Counted from the first letter of the stretch, positions 1 through 9,506 are shown. The stretch: 64,000 nucleotides of DNA from Streptomyces sp. Je 1-369 (GCF_026810505.1 NZ_CP101750.1:4555254-4619253); one strand, 5' to 3'. Program-made: numbers and translations. Notes: generated by a model from the letters alone, not told the origin.

Positions 1-1
1 C

Positions 2-403
2 GGCGGTGGCTACGGCCAGCAGCCCCCGCTCTACCCCGAGCCCTCGCCGCCGTCCCTCGCGGACGCCGTGCGCGCCTTCACGACGGGGTCGATGTCCGCC
101 GAGGACTTCCAGCAGGCCTTCGCCACGTCGAAGGTCTACTGCCCGCGCGGCGACAACCCCGGCTTCCTCGCGCTGCACAACACCCAGCAGCCCGTGATCC
201 CGATGTTCACCTCCCTCAAGGAGCTGCGCCGGTACGCGGGCAAGGACTCCAAGTACTTCGTGATCACCGGCGCGGAGGTCATCGACCTCCTCCCGACGGG
301 GTACGGCTTCGTCCTCGACATGGAGGGCGAGCACCGCATGGTCTTCGACGCGAAGGCCGTGGAGCAGATGGTCGACTTCGCGATGCGGCGCATGTACGGG
401 TGA
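2..403 (+). CDS. SseB-family protein, C-terminal part (cut by window start)
   Basis: The reading frame is open from the first bases of the window to a TGA at 401-403. The visible part begins with a Pro/Gly/Gln-rich linker and continues into an SseB-type N-terminal-domain fold (for example PVIPMFTSLKELRRY and ITGAEVIDLLPTGYGFVLD). SseB-like domains are common in streptomycete proteins of unknown or secretion-related function. The upstream start is not visible, so the gene is partial. An internal GTG at 68 would give 111 residues, but the Pro-rich frame ahead of it suggests the true start lies outside the window. Confidence 0.7.
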   Translation, partial: GGGYGQQPPLYPEPSPPSLADAVRAFTTGSMSAEDFQQAFATSKVYCPRGDNPGFLALHNTQQPVIPMFTSLKELRRYAGKDSKYFVITGAEVIDLLPTGYGFVLDMEGEHRMVFDAKAVEQMVDFAMRRMYG

Positions 404-456
404 CGCGCGCGCGTTGATCCGGGTGTGGACGGGGGCCGCACCCGATGCTCTGACCT

Positions 457-1881
457 ATGCCTTCGTCCAGGATCTTGCGTCGCCGTCCCGCCGTCCTCGT
501 GACCGTCGCCGTGAGCGCGGCGGTGAGCGCGGCCCTGCTCGGCACCGCCTCCGCGGAGACCGCCGCCCCCGCCGAGACCGGCGCCGAACGTGCCCGCCGC
601 CTCTTCCTCGACCACGGGCCCAAGGCCGCCGTGCTGACCGCCGCGCACCGCGGCCAGTGGCGCAAGGCCCCCGAGAACAGCCTCGCCGCGCTCCGGGCGG
701 GCTTCGCGGACGGCGCCGAGATCGTCGAGGTCGACGTCCGGATGACCAAGGACAAAGTCCCCGTCCTGATGCACGACGCGACCGTCGACCGCACCACGAA
801 CGGCAAAGGGCGCGTCTCCGACCTCACCCTCGCCCAGCTGCGCGGCCTCAAGCTGCGCGCGGGTCTGGGCGGCCGCCGGGCGCCGCTCACCGGTGAACGC
901 GTCCCCACCGTCGCCGACGCCATGAAGGCCGCCCGCACGCTCGGGCTCGTCAACCTCGACCAGTCCTGGGAGGACCGCGAGGCGGTCTGGCGGGTCCTGG
1001 AGGAGACGGGCACCGTCCGCAACGGCCTCTTCAAGTCCCGCGCCCCGGTGCCGGAGGTGCGCGCGTTCCTCGGCCGCCACAAGGACGCGCTCTACATGCA
1101 CCTGGTGGAGGACGCCAACGCCGGGTCCGTGGGGGAGTTCGGGAAGAGCAGGCCGCCCGCGTTCGAGGTCGTCTTCGACGACGTCCGCGACAAGGTGGCC
1201 GCTCCCGCCTTCGTCCGTGGGCTGCGGTCGACCGGCCGCGTCTGGTTCAACACGATGCGGGACGGCTCCGCCGCCCGCTTCACCGACGAGGCGTCGCTGA
1301 TCGACCCCGCGCGCGGCTGGGGCAGACTCATCGCCGACTACGGGGCGACGATCCTGCAGACCGACAACGTGCAGGCCCTCAGGTCCTACCTGACCACGGG
1401 CGCCGCGGGCCGGGTGCCGCCCGGCGCGGTCCGCGTCCAGGCGGAGGGGTACGCCCCCGGTGGCGAGGGCAAGGCGTACCACGACACCGACGCGGGGAAC
1501 CGGGGGGACGGGCCGGGGCGGCGCGGCGAGAACGTCGACGTGTGCGACCACGACGGGGCCGTGGTGGTCTGCTGGATGCGCGGTTCGGAGTGGCTCACGT
1601 ACGCGGTCGACGTACCGAAGACCGGGCGGTACGCGCTCAAGATCCGGGCGTCGTCCCCGTACGAGCCCGCCGGGACCTGTCGGATCGCCTACGACGGCGG
1701 CAGGCCGGGCAAGGCCGTACGGGTCGCGGGCACCACCGCCCACCACGCCTTCTTCCTCCAGGACAGCCGTGACCCGCGGCAGCTCACCCGCGGTCGGCAC
1801 ACCGTGCGCCTCTCCCTGGACGAGGGCGCCTTCCAGAACTGGAACCTCGACTACCTGCAGCTGGAGCCGGTCCGCTCCTGA
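457..1881 (+). CDS. Secreted glycerophosphodiester phosphodiesterase-family protein with C-terminal carbohydrate-binding-like domain
   Basis: 474 residues. A signal peptide fills residues 1-33 (RRR, hydrophobic run, TASAET). The GDPD barrel follows at about 60-310, with the HR pair and Glu-Asn in AAHRGQWRKAPENS, the EVDVR acid motif and the LMHDATVDRTT histidine motif, so the metal-dependent phosphodiesterase site looks intact. Residues from about 325 to 474 form a beta-rich domain starting VRVQAEGYAPGG that resembles CBM6-type modules. The protein is probably exported and cleaves a phosphodiester of a glycerophospholipid or wall polymer. The exact substrate is inferred only at family level. 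The stop codon lies in the first unit of a tandem repeat. Confidence 0.85.
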   Translation: MPSSRILRRRPAVLVTVAVSAAVSAALLGTASAETAAPAETGAERARRLFLDHGPKAAVLTAAHRGQWRKAPENSLAALRAGFADGAEIVEVDVRMTKDKVPVLMHDATVDRTTNGKGRVSDLTLAQLRGLKLRAGLGGRRAPLTGERVPTVADAMKAARTLGLVNLDQSWEDREAVWRVLEETGTVRNGLFKSRAPVPEVRAFLGRHKDALYMHLVEDANAGSVGEFGKSRPPAFEVVFDDVRDKVAAPAFVRGLRSTGRVWFNTMRDGSAARFTDEASLIDPARGWGRLIADYGATILQTDNVQALRSYLTTGAAGRVPPGAVRVQAEGYAPGGEGKAYHDTDAGNRGDGPGRRGENVDVCDHDGAVVVCWMRGSEWLTYAVDVPKTGRYALKIRASSPYEPAGTCRIAYDGGRPGKAVRVAGTTAHHAFFLQDSRDPRQLTRGRHTVRLSLDEGAFQNWNLDYLQLEPVRS

Positions 1882-1921
1882 GGTCCGCTCATGAGGTTCC
1901 GCTCCTGAGGTTCCGCTCCTG
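1869..1921 (+). repeat. Four tandem 13/14-bp units across the stop codon of the phosphodiesterase gene
   Basis: Units GGTCCGCTCCTGA, GGTCCGCTCATGA, GGTTCCGCTCCTGA and GGTTCCGCTCCTG lie end to end. The first contains the in-frame TGA. Slippage duplication of the gene end is the simplest reading. Confidence 0.85.
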
Positions 1922-1922
1922 C

Positions 1923-1950
1923 GGGCCCGGCGGGAATTCCCGCCGGGCCC
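1923..1950. terminator. Perfect 12-bp stem-loop after the phosphodiesterase gene
   Basis: GGGCCCGGCGGG, loop AATT, then CCCGCCGGGCCC. It lies 42 bases past the stop and before the pirin gene. No strong U-tract follows, as is usual in this genus. Confidence 0.65.
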
Positions 1951-2014
1951 CGTTCGTTCCAGGTGGCAGAAAGTTCTACGTTCAACTAAAGTGAGCGCAC
2001 AGGAGGTACCGACC

Positions 2015-2971
2015 ATGCCTGCAGTGACTGTCGAGAACCCGCTGACCCTGCCCCGAGTGGTGGCGCAGGCCGATGCGACGCCGCGCCCCGTGCTCGCCGT
2101 GACCACGGCGCCGAGCGGCTTCGAGGGCGAGGGATTCCCGGTGCGCCGGGCCTTCGCGGGGATCAACTACCAGCACCTCGACCCGTTCATCATGATGGAC
2201 CAGATGGGCGAGGTGGAGTACGAGGCGGGCGAGCCGAAGGGCACCCCCTGGCACCCCCACCGGGGCTTCGAGACGGTCACGTACCTGATCGACGGGACCT
2301 TCGTCCACCAGGACTCCAACGGTGGCGGCGGCACCATCCAGAACGGCGACACCCAGTGGATGACGGCAGGCAGCGGCCTGCTCCACATCGAGGCGCCGCC
2401 GGAGTCCCTCGTCATGTCCGGCGGCCTCTTCCACGGCCTCCAGCTGTGGGTGAACCTGCCCGCGAAGGACAAGATGATGAACCCCCGCTACCAGGACATC
2501 CGCGGCGGCCAGGTCCAGCTGCTCTCCACCCCGGACGGCGGCGCGCTGCTCCGCGTCATCGCCGGTGAGCTCGACGGACACGAGGGCCCCGGCATCACGC
2601 ACACGCCGATCACGATGATCCACGCGACCGTGCGGCCCGGTGCCGAGGTGACGCTGCCCTGGCGCGAGGACTTCAACGGTCTCGCGTACGTCCTCGCGGG
2701 ACGCGGCAGCGTGGGCGCCGAGCGGTGCCCCGTCCACATGGGTCAGACCGCGGTCTTCGGCGCGGGCTCCTCGCTGACCGTCCGCGCGGACGAACGCCAG
2801 GACGCGCACGCCCCCGACCTGGAGGTCGTGCTGCTCGGCGGGCAGCCGATCCGCGAGCCGATGGCGCACTACGGCCCGTTCGTGATGAACAGCAAGGCGG
2901 AGCTGCAGCAGGCCTTCGAGGACTTCCAGAAGGGCCTGCTCGGCACGGTTCCCGCCGTGCACGGCATGTGA
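2015..2971 (+). CDS. Pirin family protein
   Basis: 318 residues from the ATG at 2015, chosen because AGGAGGT (2001-2007) lies seven bases upstream; an in-frame GTG at 1991 precedes that site and is unlikely to be used. The cupin fold carries the pirin metal-site signature WHPHRGFETVTYLIDG and, further on, DTQWMTAGSGLLHIE, which supplies the other His and Glu ligands. A second cupin half and a C-terminal helix (AELQQAFEDFQKGLLG) complete a normal-length pirin. Family members include quercetin dioxygenases and redox-sensing regulators. Which role applies here cannot be told from sequence. Confidence 0.9.
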   Translation: MPAVTVENPLTLPRVVAQADATPRPVLAVTTAPSGFEGEGFPVRRAFAGINYQHLDPFIMMDQMGEVEYEAGEPKGTPWHPHRGFETVTYLIDGTFVHQDSNGGGGTIQNGDTQWMTAGSGLLHIEAPPESLVMSGGLFHGLQLWVNLPAKDKMMNPRYQDIRGGQVQLLSTPDGGALLRVIAGELDGHEGPGITHTPITMIHATVRPGAEVTLPWREDFNGLAYVLAGRGSVGAERCPVHMGQTAVFGAGSSLTVRADERQDAHAPDLEVVLLGGQPIREPMAHYGPFVMNSKAELQQAFEDFQKGLLGTVPAVHGM

Positions 2972-3062
2972 GTCGTACGGCCGCGGCAGCCAGCAGGTAG
3001 CTCCGCGGCAGGCAGCCGTACATAACGTGCGGGGCCCGGGGTGACGTGCTCGGGTAGGAGGG

Positions 3063-4169
3063 GTGAGTACCCTCCTGCCCGAGTCCGTGCGCCGCATCGC
3101 CGCCTGGTGCGTCGTCGTCCTGCTCGTCACCGGCGTGGCCGCCGTGGGGATCTGGCTCTGCGTCACCTTCAAGACCGCGGTGACCCCGGTCCTCCTCGCG
3201 CTGCTCGGCACCGCGCTCCTGGGTCCGCTGTACCGGCGGTTGCTCAAGATGAAGGTGCAGCGCTCCCTCGCGGCCGGCCTCACCTGCGCGGCCGTCGTCG
3301 CCGTCGTGGGCGGCGCCGGCTACATCGTCGTCAACGCGCTGATCGACAGCGGCGACCAGATCCTCGCCTCCCTCAAGCAGGCCGCGAGGGACCTGTCGAA
3401 GCACTTCGGGGCGGCGGGGACCTCGCTCGACGACATGGCGTCCAACGCCAAGGAATTCTTCGGGAAGTTCGGCGGGACCGCCGCGTCCGGAGTGATCAGC
3501 GGGCTCAGCACCGTCGGCGAGATGATGGCGATGGCCGTCCTCGCGCTGCTCCTCGTCTTCTTCTTCCTGCGTGACTCGGAACGCGCCGTGGGCACCCTGC
3601 GCCAGCTCGCCCCCGGTGACAGCGCCGACTCCATCGAGGCCATGGCGCGGCGCGCCTTCGAGGCCATCGAGGGGTTCATGCGCGGGACGACGATCATCGC
3701 GTTCATCGACGCCCTGTGCATCACCGTGGGCCTGCTGATCCTCGGCGTCCCCGGCGCGCTGGGTCTCGGCGCGCTCGTGTTCGTCGGCGCGTACATCCCC
3801 TACCTGGGCGCGTTCCTGTCCGGCGCGGTCGCCATCCTGGTCGCCCTCGCCGACCGGGGGTTCGCCATCGCGCTGTGGGCGCTCGGCGTGGTCCTCGCCG
3901 TGCAGGTCCTCGAAGGGCACATCCTCCAGCCGATGATCCAGAGCAGGACCGTGCAGATGCATCCGGCCGTGGTGATGCTGGCGATCACCGCGGGCGCCTC
4001 TGTGGCCGGGATCCTCGGGATGCTGCTCGCGGTGCCCCTGACGGCGGCGGCGTTCGGCATCGTCTCGGAACTGCGCGTGCGCTACTCCGGTACGTCAGGG
4101 TCAGCGTCCGCGTCCATGTCCAAGTCGTCCACGTCCGCGAAACCGCCGGAAGCGCCCGCGTCCTCGTAG
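3063..4169 (+). CDS. AI-2E family transporter (polytopic membrane protein)
   Basis: 368 residues with about eight membrane segments in the AI-2E/YdiK arrangement: two N-terminal helices, an amphipathic soluble stretch (about 95-145), a strong helix MAVLALLLVFFFLRDSE, then four C-terminal helices including the family's GAYIPYLGAFLSGAVA and LEGHILQPMI motifs. The family includes TqsA and Na+/H+ antiporters; the substrate is unknown. The GTG at 3063 is the first possible start after an in-frame TGA at 3042, but the AGGAGG lies only one or two bases upstream, so a start a few codons later is possible. The 3' end overlaps the convergent phosphatase gene by 88 bases. Confidence 0.85.
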   Translation: MSTLLPESVRRIAAWCVVVLLVTGVAAVGIWLCVTFKTAVTPVLLALLGTALLGPLYRRLLKMKVQRSLAAGLTCAAVVAVVGGAGYIVVNALIDSGDQILASLKQAARDLSKHFGAAGTSLDDMASNAKEFFGKFGGTAASGVISGLSTVGEMMAMAVLALLLVFFFLRDSERAVGTLRQLAPGDSADSIEAMARRAFEAIEGFMRGTTIIAFIDALCITVGLLILGVPGALGLGALVFVGAYIPYLGAFLSGAVAILVALADRGFAIALWALGVVLAVQVLEGHILQPMIQSRTVQMHPAVVMLAITAGASVAGILGMLLAVPLTAAAFGIVSELRVRYSGTSGSASASMSKSSTSAKPPEAPASS

Positions 4170-6316
4170 AGCTCGAACCAGATGCTCTTGCCTTCGCCGC
4201 GCGGGTCCACGCCCCACGCCCCGGCGAGCAGCTCCATCAGGACCAGGCCGCGGCCCGACGAGGCGAGCTCGCCCGGGTGGCGCTTGTGCGGCAGGTCGTC
4301 GCTGCCGTCGGCGACCTCGGCCCGCAGCCTGCGAGCCCCGGGCTCGCCGGTGACCTCGGCGACCATCAGGGCGTCGCCGTCCGTGTGCACGAGGACGTTC
4401 GTGAGCATCTCGGAGACCATCAGGACCGCCGAGTCGACCTGGTCGTCGTCCGCCCAGTCGTGCAGCAGGTCCCGCAGGTGGCTGCGGGCGCCCGCGATGC
4501 GCTCCGGCTCGGCCTGGGCGACGGTCAGGACCGTGCGGCGGGCGTCGGTGCGCCGCTCGGAGTGGCCGGTCCTGCTCAGCAGCAGCACGGCTATGTCGTC
4601 CTCGCGGCGGTCCGCGAACGGGCCGGTGGTGTGGTGCGAGGAGGGGCCGTGCACGGCCTGCACGAGCGCGTCGGCGAGCTGCTCCAGAGCGTCGGGCTCG
4701 CCTTCCCCCGCGTACTCCTCCAGGGTCGTCCTGATCCGCGACCAGCCGGTGTCCAGGTCGTGGCCGCCGGTCTCGATGAGGCCGTCCGTGCAGATCAGCA
4801 TCGTCTCGCCGGGCTCCAGGACGAGCCGGGTGGTGGGGTAGTCGGCGTCGGGGTCGATGCCGAGCGGCAGGCCGCCCGCGGTGGGGCGCAGCAGAACCGT
4901 TCCGTCACCCATGCGTATCGCGGGTTCGGGGTGGCCCGCGCGGGCCATCTCCAGGACGCCGGTCGCCGGGTCGGCCTCCACGTACAGGCAGGTCGCGAAG
5001 CGCGGGTCGTACTCGATGGCCTCGTCGGCGCCCGTGCCGCTCGACCCGTAGGTGATGGACTCGGTGATCCCGGAGAGGAAGCGGGTGGCGCGGGAGAGGA
5101 CCGCGTCGGGGCGGTGGCCCTCGGAGGCGTAGGCGCGCAGGGCGATCCGCAGCTGCCCCATGAGGCCCGCCGCCCGCACGTCGTGCCCCTGTACGTCGCC
5201 GATGACGAAGGCGATGCGGCCGCTGGGCAGCGGAATCATGTCGTACCAGTCGCCGCCGACCTGGAGCCCGCCGCCCGTCGGCACGTAGCGGGCGGCCACG
5301 CTCATCCCCGGGATCTGCGGCCCCAGCATCGGCAGCATCGACCGCTGCAGCCCCTCCGTCAGCTCCCGCTCGGACTCCGCGACCCCGGCCCGCGACAGGG
5401 CCTGCGCCAGCATCCGCGCCACCGTCGTCAGGACGGAGCGCTCGTCGGGCGTGAACGAGACGGGATACGTGAAGGCCGCCATCCACGCCCCCATCGTGCG
5501 CCCCGCGACCGTCAGGGGCAGGAACGCCCACGACTGCCGTTCGAAGCGGCTGGCCAGCGGCCAGGCGGCGGGGTAGCGCCTGCGGTAGTCCTCCGGGGTG
5601 GAGAGGTAGACGGCACGGCCGGTGCGCACCACCTCCGCCGCCGGATAGTCGGTGTCCAGCGGCATGGCGGAGAAGGGGCCGTCGTCGCCGGGCTCGTGGC
5701 CGTGGTGCCCGATGATCGTCAGCCGCTCGCCCTCGACCCCGAAGACCGCGAGGCCGTCCGGCGAGAACCCCGGCATGGAGAGCCCACCGGCGACCCTGAG
5801 GACCTCCTCCGTGGAGCGCGCCTCGGCGAGCGCACGCCCCGCGTCGAGCAGGAACGCCTCGCGGGAGCGGCGCCAGTCCCCGGTGATGGGGGTGCGGGCG
5901 GCGGTCCCGGGGGCGGGCTCGGTGACCTCTTGCAACGTCCCGATCAGCTCGTACGCCTCGGTCGCCCCGTGCATCACCGGCTTGGAACGGCTGCGCACGG
6001 TCCGCAGGACGCGCCGCCCCGTCTCGTCCATGATCCGCAGCCGGGCCTCGGCGAGGGTGCCCTCGGCGACGGCGAGCTGGACGGTTCCGTAGATCTCGTT
6101 CCAGTCGACCGGGTGGAAACGGGAGCGCACGCCCGCCTCGGAGAGGGTCTGGGCGTGGGCGGGCAGGCCGAGGAGCCGGGCGGCCTCGGCGTCGAGCGTG
6201 ACGGTCCCGGATGCGTTGTCCCAGCGCCACAGCCCGGTCGCGATGGCGGCCAGGACGTCCCGTACGGGAGGCAGGGAGTCGTCCCCCACCGGTAGGAGGG
6301 GATCGTCGGTGCGCAT
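4082..6316 (-). CDS. PAS/GAF-domain PP2C (SpoIIE-type) phosphatase with C-terminal HATPase domain
   Basis: 744 residues. Domains in order: a PAS-like domain (about 20-125), a GAF domain (about 150-325), a SpoIIE/RsbU-type PP2C phosphatase (about 340-560, with GGDWYD, IGDVQGHDVRAAGLM and the late CTDGLIE motif), and an HATPase_c anti-sigma-like domain (about 600-725, with EMLTNVLVHT and GRGLVLMELL). Such proteins act in partner-switching control of sigma factors, with the phosphatase acting on an anti-anti-sigma factor and the ATPase domain acting as its kinase. The N-terminal sensors suggest a cytoplasmic small-ligand or redox signal. The gene is single and convergent with the AI-2E gene. Confidence 0.9.
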   Translation of the reverse strand: MRTDDPLLPVGDDSLPPVRDVLAAIATGLWRWDNASGTVTLDAEAARLLGLPAHAQTLSEAGVRSRFHPVDWNEIYGTVQLAVAEGTLAEARLRIMDETGRRVLRTVRSRSKPVMHGATEAYELIGTLQEVTEPAPGTAARTPITGDWRRSREAFLLDAGRALAEARSTEEVLRVAGGLSMPGFSPDGLAVFGVEGERLTIIGHHGHEPGDDGPFSAMPLDTDYPAAEVVRTGRAVYLSTPEDYRRRYPAAWPLASRFERQSWAFLPLTVAGRTMGAWMAAFTYPVSFTPDERSVLTTVARMLAQALSRAGVAESERELTEGLQRSMLPMLGPQIPGMSVAARYVPTGGGLQVGGDWYDMIPLPSGRIAFVIGDVQGHDVRAAGLMGQLRIALRAYASEGHRPDAVLSRATRFLSGITESITYGSSGTGADEAIEYDPRFATCLYVEADPATGVLEMARAGHPEPAIRMGDGTVLLRPTAGGLPLGIDPDADYPTTRLVLEPGETMLICTDGLIETGGHDLDTGWSRIRTTLEEYAGEGEPDALEQLADALVQAVHGPSSHHTTGPFADRREDDIAVLLLSRTGHSERRTDARRTVLTVAQAEPERIAGARSHLRDLLHDWADDDQVDSAVLMVSEMLTNVLVHTDGDALMVAEVTGEPGARRLRAEVADGSDDLPHKRHPGELASSGRGLVLMELLAGAWGVDPRGEGKSIWFELYEDAGASGGFADVDDLDMDADADPDVPE

Positions 6317-6503
6317 TGACCCACTTTAGGAAGATGTACACGGTGGGCGCCACCGAGCCCCGTCGAACCAAGCCGGTCCCGGGACCCTCACCCGGCCCTG
6401 CGGAGGATGGCCGCGGCGGATATCCGGAAACCGATCTTCGGCCGGACGGTAGCCTTGTGGGGGTCTGCTCTCTCCCCTATTCGCGAAGACTGGATGAACG
6501 ACG

Positions 6504-8267
6504 ATGCATCGGTACAGGTCCCACACCTGCGGCGAGCTCCGCGCCTCTGACGTCGGCACCGACGTCCGGCTGAGCGGCTGGCTGCACAATCGCCGAGACC
6601 TGGGCGGCATTCTCTTCATCGATCTCCGCGATCACTACGGCATCACGCAGCTGGTGGCCCGCCCCGGCACCAAGGCCGCCGAGGTCCTGGACAAGCTGTC
6701 CAAGGAGACCGTCGTCCGCGTCGACGGCAAGGTCGTCTCGCGCGGCACGGACAACGTGAACCCGGAGCTGCCCACCGGCGAGGTCGAGATCGAGGCGAGC
6801 GAGGTCGAGGTGCTCGGCGCCGCGGGCCCCCTCCCCTTCACGATCAACGCCGAGGACGGCGTGAACGAGGAGCGCCGCCTGGAGTACCGCTTCCTGGACC
6901 TGCGCCGCGAGCGCATGCACCGCAACATCATGCTGCGCAGCGCCGTGATCGCCTCGATCCGCTCGAAGATGGTCGCCCTCGGCTTCAACGAGATGGCGAC
7001 GCCGATCCTCACCGCGACCTCCCCCGAGGGCGCCCGTGACTTCGTCGTCCCGTCCCGCCTGAACCCCGGCAAGTTCTACGCGCTCCCGCAGGCCCCGCAG
7101 CAGTTCAAGCAGCTGCTGATGATCTCGGGCTTCGACCGCTACTTCCAGATCGCGCCGTGCTTCCGCGACGAGGACGCCCGCGCGGACCGCTCGCCCGGCG
7201 AGTTCTACCAGCTCGACGTCGAGATGAGCTTCGTGGAGCAGGAAGACGTCTTCCAGCCCATCGAGAAGCTGATGACGGAGCTCTTCACGGAGTTCGGCGG
7301 CGGCCGTGAGGTGACGTCTCCCTTCCCGCGCATCCCGTTCCGCGAGTCGATGCTGAAGTACGGCAACGACAAGCCGGACCTGCGCGCCAAGCTCGAACTG
7401 ACCGACATCACGGACATCTTCGAGGGCTCCGAGTTCAAGGCGTTCGCGGGCAAGCACGTGCGCGCGCTGCCGGTGCCGGACACGGCGTCGCAGTCCCGCA
7501 AGTTCTTCGACGGCCTGGGTGACTACGCGGTCGAGCAGGGCGCGAAGGGCCTGGCCTGGGTGCGGGTCGCCGAGGACGGTTCGCTGACGGGCCCGATCGC
7601 CAAGTTCCTCACGGAGGCGAACGTCGAGGAGCTGACCAAGCGCCTCTCGCTGGCCCCGGGGCACGCCGTCTTCTTCGGCGCGGGCGAGTTCGACGAGGTC
7701 TCGAAGATCATGAGCGCGGTCCGCGTCGAGGCCGCGAAGCGTGCGGGCCACTTCGAGGAGGGCGTGTTCCGCTTCTGCTGGATCGTCGACTTCCCGATGT
7801 ACGAGAAGGACGAGGACACCGGCAAGGTCGACTTCTCCCACAACCCCTTCTCGATGCCGCAGGGCGGCATGAAGGACCTGGAGGAGAAGGACCCGCTCGA
7901 CATCCTCGCCTGGCAGTACGACATCGTCTGCAACGGCATCGAGCTCTCCTCCGGCGCGATCCGGAACCACGAGCCCGAGGTCATGCTGAAGGCGTTCGAG
8001 ATCGCGGGCTATGACGCGGAGACCGTCGAGCACGAGTTCGCGGGCATGCTGCGCGCGTTCCGCCTCGGTGCGCCGCCGCACGGTGGCATCGCGCCCGGCG
8101 TCGACCGCATCGTGATGCTCCTCGCCGACGAGCCGAACATCCGCGAGACGATCTCGTTCCCGCTGAACGGCAACGCGCAGGACCTGATGATGGGGGCGCC
8201 GACCGAGCTGGACGAGTCGCGTCTGCGGGAGCTGAACATCTCCCTGCGGAAGCCCGCGGCGCAGTAG
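6504..8267 (+). CDS. aspS: Aspartate--tRNA ligase
   Basis: 587 residues, normal for bacterial-type AspRS. It has an OB-fold anticodon-binding domain (about 1-110), class II motif 1 ([16 protein letters not shown]), motif 2 with [19 protein letters not shown], a GAD insertion domain (about 290-420) and motif 3 [17 protein letters not shown]. It charges tRNA-Asp in the cytoplasm. Whether it is discriminating or also charges tRNA-Asn depends on the presence of AsnRS or GatCAB elsewhere. The ATG at 6504 gives the canonical start [14 protein letters not shown] perfect stem-loop terminator follows. Confidence 0.97.
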   Translation: MHRYRSHTCGELRASDVGTDVRLSGWLHNRRDLGGILFIDLRDHYGITQLVARPGTKAAEVLDKLSKETVVRVDGKVVSRGTDNVNPELPTGEVEIEASEVEVLGAAGPLPFTINAEDGVNEERRLEYRFLDLRRERMHRNIMLRSAVIASIRSKMVALGFNEMATPILTATSPEGARDFVVPSRLNPGKFYALPQAPQQFKQLLMISGFDRYFQIAPCFRDEDARADRSPGEFYQLDVEMSFVEQEDVFQPIEKLMTELFTEFGGGREVTSPFPRIPFRESMLKYGNDKPDLRAKLELTDITDIFEGSEFKAFAGKHVRALPVPDTASQSRKFFDGLGDYAVEQGAKGLAWVRVAEDGSLTGPIAKFLTEANVEELTKRLSLAPGHAVFFGAGEFDEVSKIMSAVRVEAAKRAGHFEEGVFRFCWIVDFPMYEKDEDTGKVDFSHNPFSMPQGGMKDLEEKDPLDILAWQYDIVCNGIELSSGAIRNHEPEVMLKAFEIAGYDAETVEHEFAGMLRAFRLGAPPHGGIAPGVDRIVMLLADEPNIRETISFPLNGNAQDLMMGAPTELDESRLRELNISLRKPAAQ

Positions 8268-8300
8268 CGGTCTTCCCTGCGACGGGGTGACGTCGCATTG

Positions 8301-8331
8301 AAGGCCCCGGAACCGTTGGTTCCGGGGCCTT
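8301..8331 (+). terminator. Terminator of aspS
   Basis: A 14-bp perfect stem AAGGCCCCGGAACC / GGTTCCGGGGCCTT with a three-base loop is followed by TTTGTATT. It begins 34 bases past the aspS stop and may also serve the convergent small gene. Confidence 0.85.
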
Positions 8332-8363
8332 TTGTATTCGTTTTCGGCTGTGGGGCCGTCAGG

Positions 8364-8543
8364 TCAAACCGCCGGGGTCGGGGAAGAGTTCGCTTCCGCC
8401 TCGGCCCATTCCGTCACGAGCCGTTCGTATACGAGGCGTTCGTCCGGTCGGAGGCGTCCGCCCGCGCGCAACCACAGCGCACGGATTTCCTCATTGACCT
8501 CGTCGGCGGTGCGTCGCCGGTCGGGGGAGGGAGTCGTGGCCAT
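8364..8543 (-). CDS. Small conserved-looking hypothetical protein (59 aa)
   Basis: An ATG at 8543 opens a 59-codon frame ending TGA at 8364. The product is charged and helical: it begins MATTPSPDRRRTADEVNEE and includes RAGGRLRPDERLVYERLV, a composition and periodicity typical of a real small soluble protein rather than of an antisense shadow. It is convergent with aspS, sharing the hairpin at 8301-8331. No convincing Shine-Dalgarno sequence precedes the ATG, so it could be leaderless. The function is unknown. Confidence 0.6.
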   Translation of the reverse strand: MATTPSPDRRRTADEVNEEIRALWLRAGGRLRPDERLVYERLVTEWAEAEANSSPTPAV

Positions 8544-8663
8544 GTCGTGAAGCTTACGTACACAGGTGTGAAGGCGGCGTCAATTCAAGCCTCCCCTGCG
8601 CATGACTTAGCTCACCGTGATGCGTATCTCCCGTTTCGAGTGGGCAGTCGAACCGAGCGTGGT

Positions 8664-9359
8664 TCAAGGGGCAGTCGAGGCCAGCCGCGCCTGGAGCCCG
8701 TCGAGCACGCGCTGAAGCCCGTAGTCGAAAGTCTCCTCGCGCACCTGCTCAGGGTCGTCCGTACGCGAGTCCGACCCTCCGTCGCCCCCCAGCCTCTCCG
8801 CGAACTCCCGTTCCGTCACGCCGCTTCGGGCGATCAGTGAAAGGTACGCGGCCTCGCTGGTCGCCATGCCGATCACGTAGGAGATGACGGTGCTGAGGGC
8901 CAGTTCGGTTTCGGCCTCGGGGAATCCCGCCGTCCGGTAGACCGCGGCCATCCGCTCCGACATCTTCGTCACGTTCGGGCCGAGGTGGACGAGGCCGACC
9001 TGGCCGAGCACCGAGGCGACCCAAGGGTGGCTCAGAATCATCGTTCGCAGGCTGCGGGCGCTGCCCGAGGCCGCGTCCCGCCACTCGGCGGGGCCGGTCG
9101 CGGCGGGCACCGAGAGCTCTCCGTAGACCTCGTCGACCACCAGCTCGATCAGCTCGTCCTTGTTGGCCACGTGCCGGTAGAGCGAGGTCGCGCCCGCGTC
9201 GAGCCGGGTGCCGAGCTTGCGCATGCTGAGCGCTTCGAGCCCGTCGGCGTCGAGGAGCCGCACCGCCTCCGCCACGATCTGCTCCCGGCTCAGCTGCTCG
9301 CGCTGCCGGCGCGGACGGGTCCAGACGGAGGCGATCTCGGGCTTCTGCTCGGCGGACAT
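8664..9359 (-). CDS. TetR/AcrR family transcriptional regulator
   Basis: 231 residues from ATG 9359 (MSAEQKPEIAS); upstream in-frame codons run through the operator region and are unlikely to be used. The N-terminal helix-turn-helix lies at about 30-75 (SREQIVAEAVRLLDADG, then LDAGATSLYRHVANKDEL). The C-terminal ligand domain resembles TetR_C, the tetracycline-repressor-like class. It is divergent from the serine hydrolase gene across a 147-bp region with repeated TGCGTACAG sequences, so it probably represses that gene and itself. The effector is unknown. Confidence 0.88.
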   Translation of the reverse strand: MSAEQKPEIASVWTRPRRQREQLSREQIVAEAVRLLDADGLEALSMRKLGTRLDAGATSLYRHVANKDELIELVVDEVYGELSVPAATGPAEWRDAASGSARSLRTMILSHPWVASVLGQVGLVHLGPNVTKMSERMAAVYRTAGFPEAETELALSTVISYVIGMATSEAAYLSLIARSGVTEREFAERLGGDGGSDSRTDDPEQVREETFDYGLQRVLDGLQARLASTAP

Positions 9360-9407
9360 GGGGGCTCCTGGGGTGAGGGCTGCTGTCGGCTCCCACGGTA
9401 GCGCACG

Positions 9408-9476
9408 GCGTACGCGCATTGCGTACAGCCGACGCTCATGCGTACAGTGTTCGCAACGAAGGAACGCTGTACGCAA
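9408..9476. promoter_or_regulatory. Putative TetR operator region between divergent genes
   Basis: TTGCGTACAG (9419-9428) and its exact inverse CTGTACGCAA (9467-9476) flank a further direct copy ATGCGTACAG (9438-9447), and GCGTACGC (9408-9415) lies at the other edge. The shared core GCGTAC is what a dimeric TetR protein would bind. Confidence 0.6.
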
Positions 9477-9506
9477 CGCTCAACGCGACACCACGTGGAG
9501 GACGCC

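Noticed and set aside
136..2166. Long open frame on the minus strand opposite the phosphodiesterase and pirin genes
   Set aside because: It mirrors two well-supported genes, has no family signature and an Arg/Ala/Gly/Val-dominated composition typical of antisense frames in high-GC DNA.
3716..6295. 859-codon frame on the plus strand opposite the PP2C phosphatase
   Set aside because: The opposite strand encodes a complete four-domain phosphatase; this frame is its antisense shadow.
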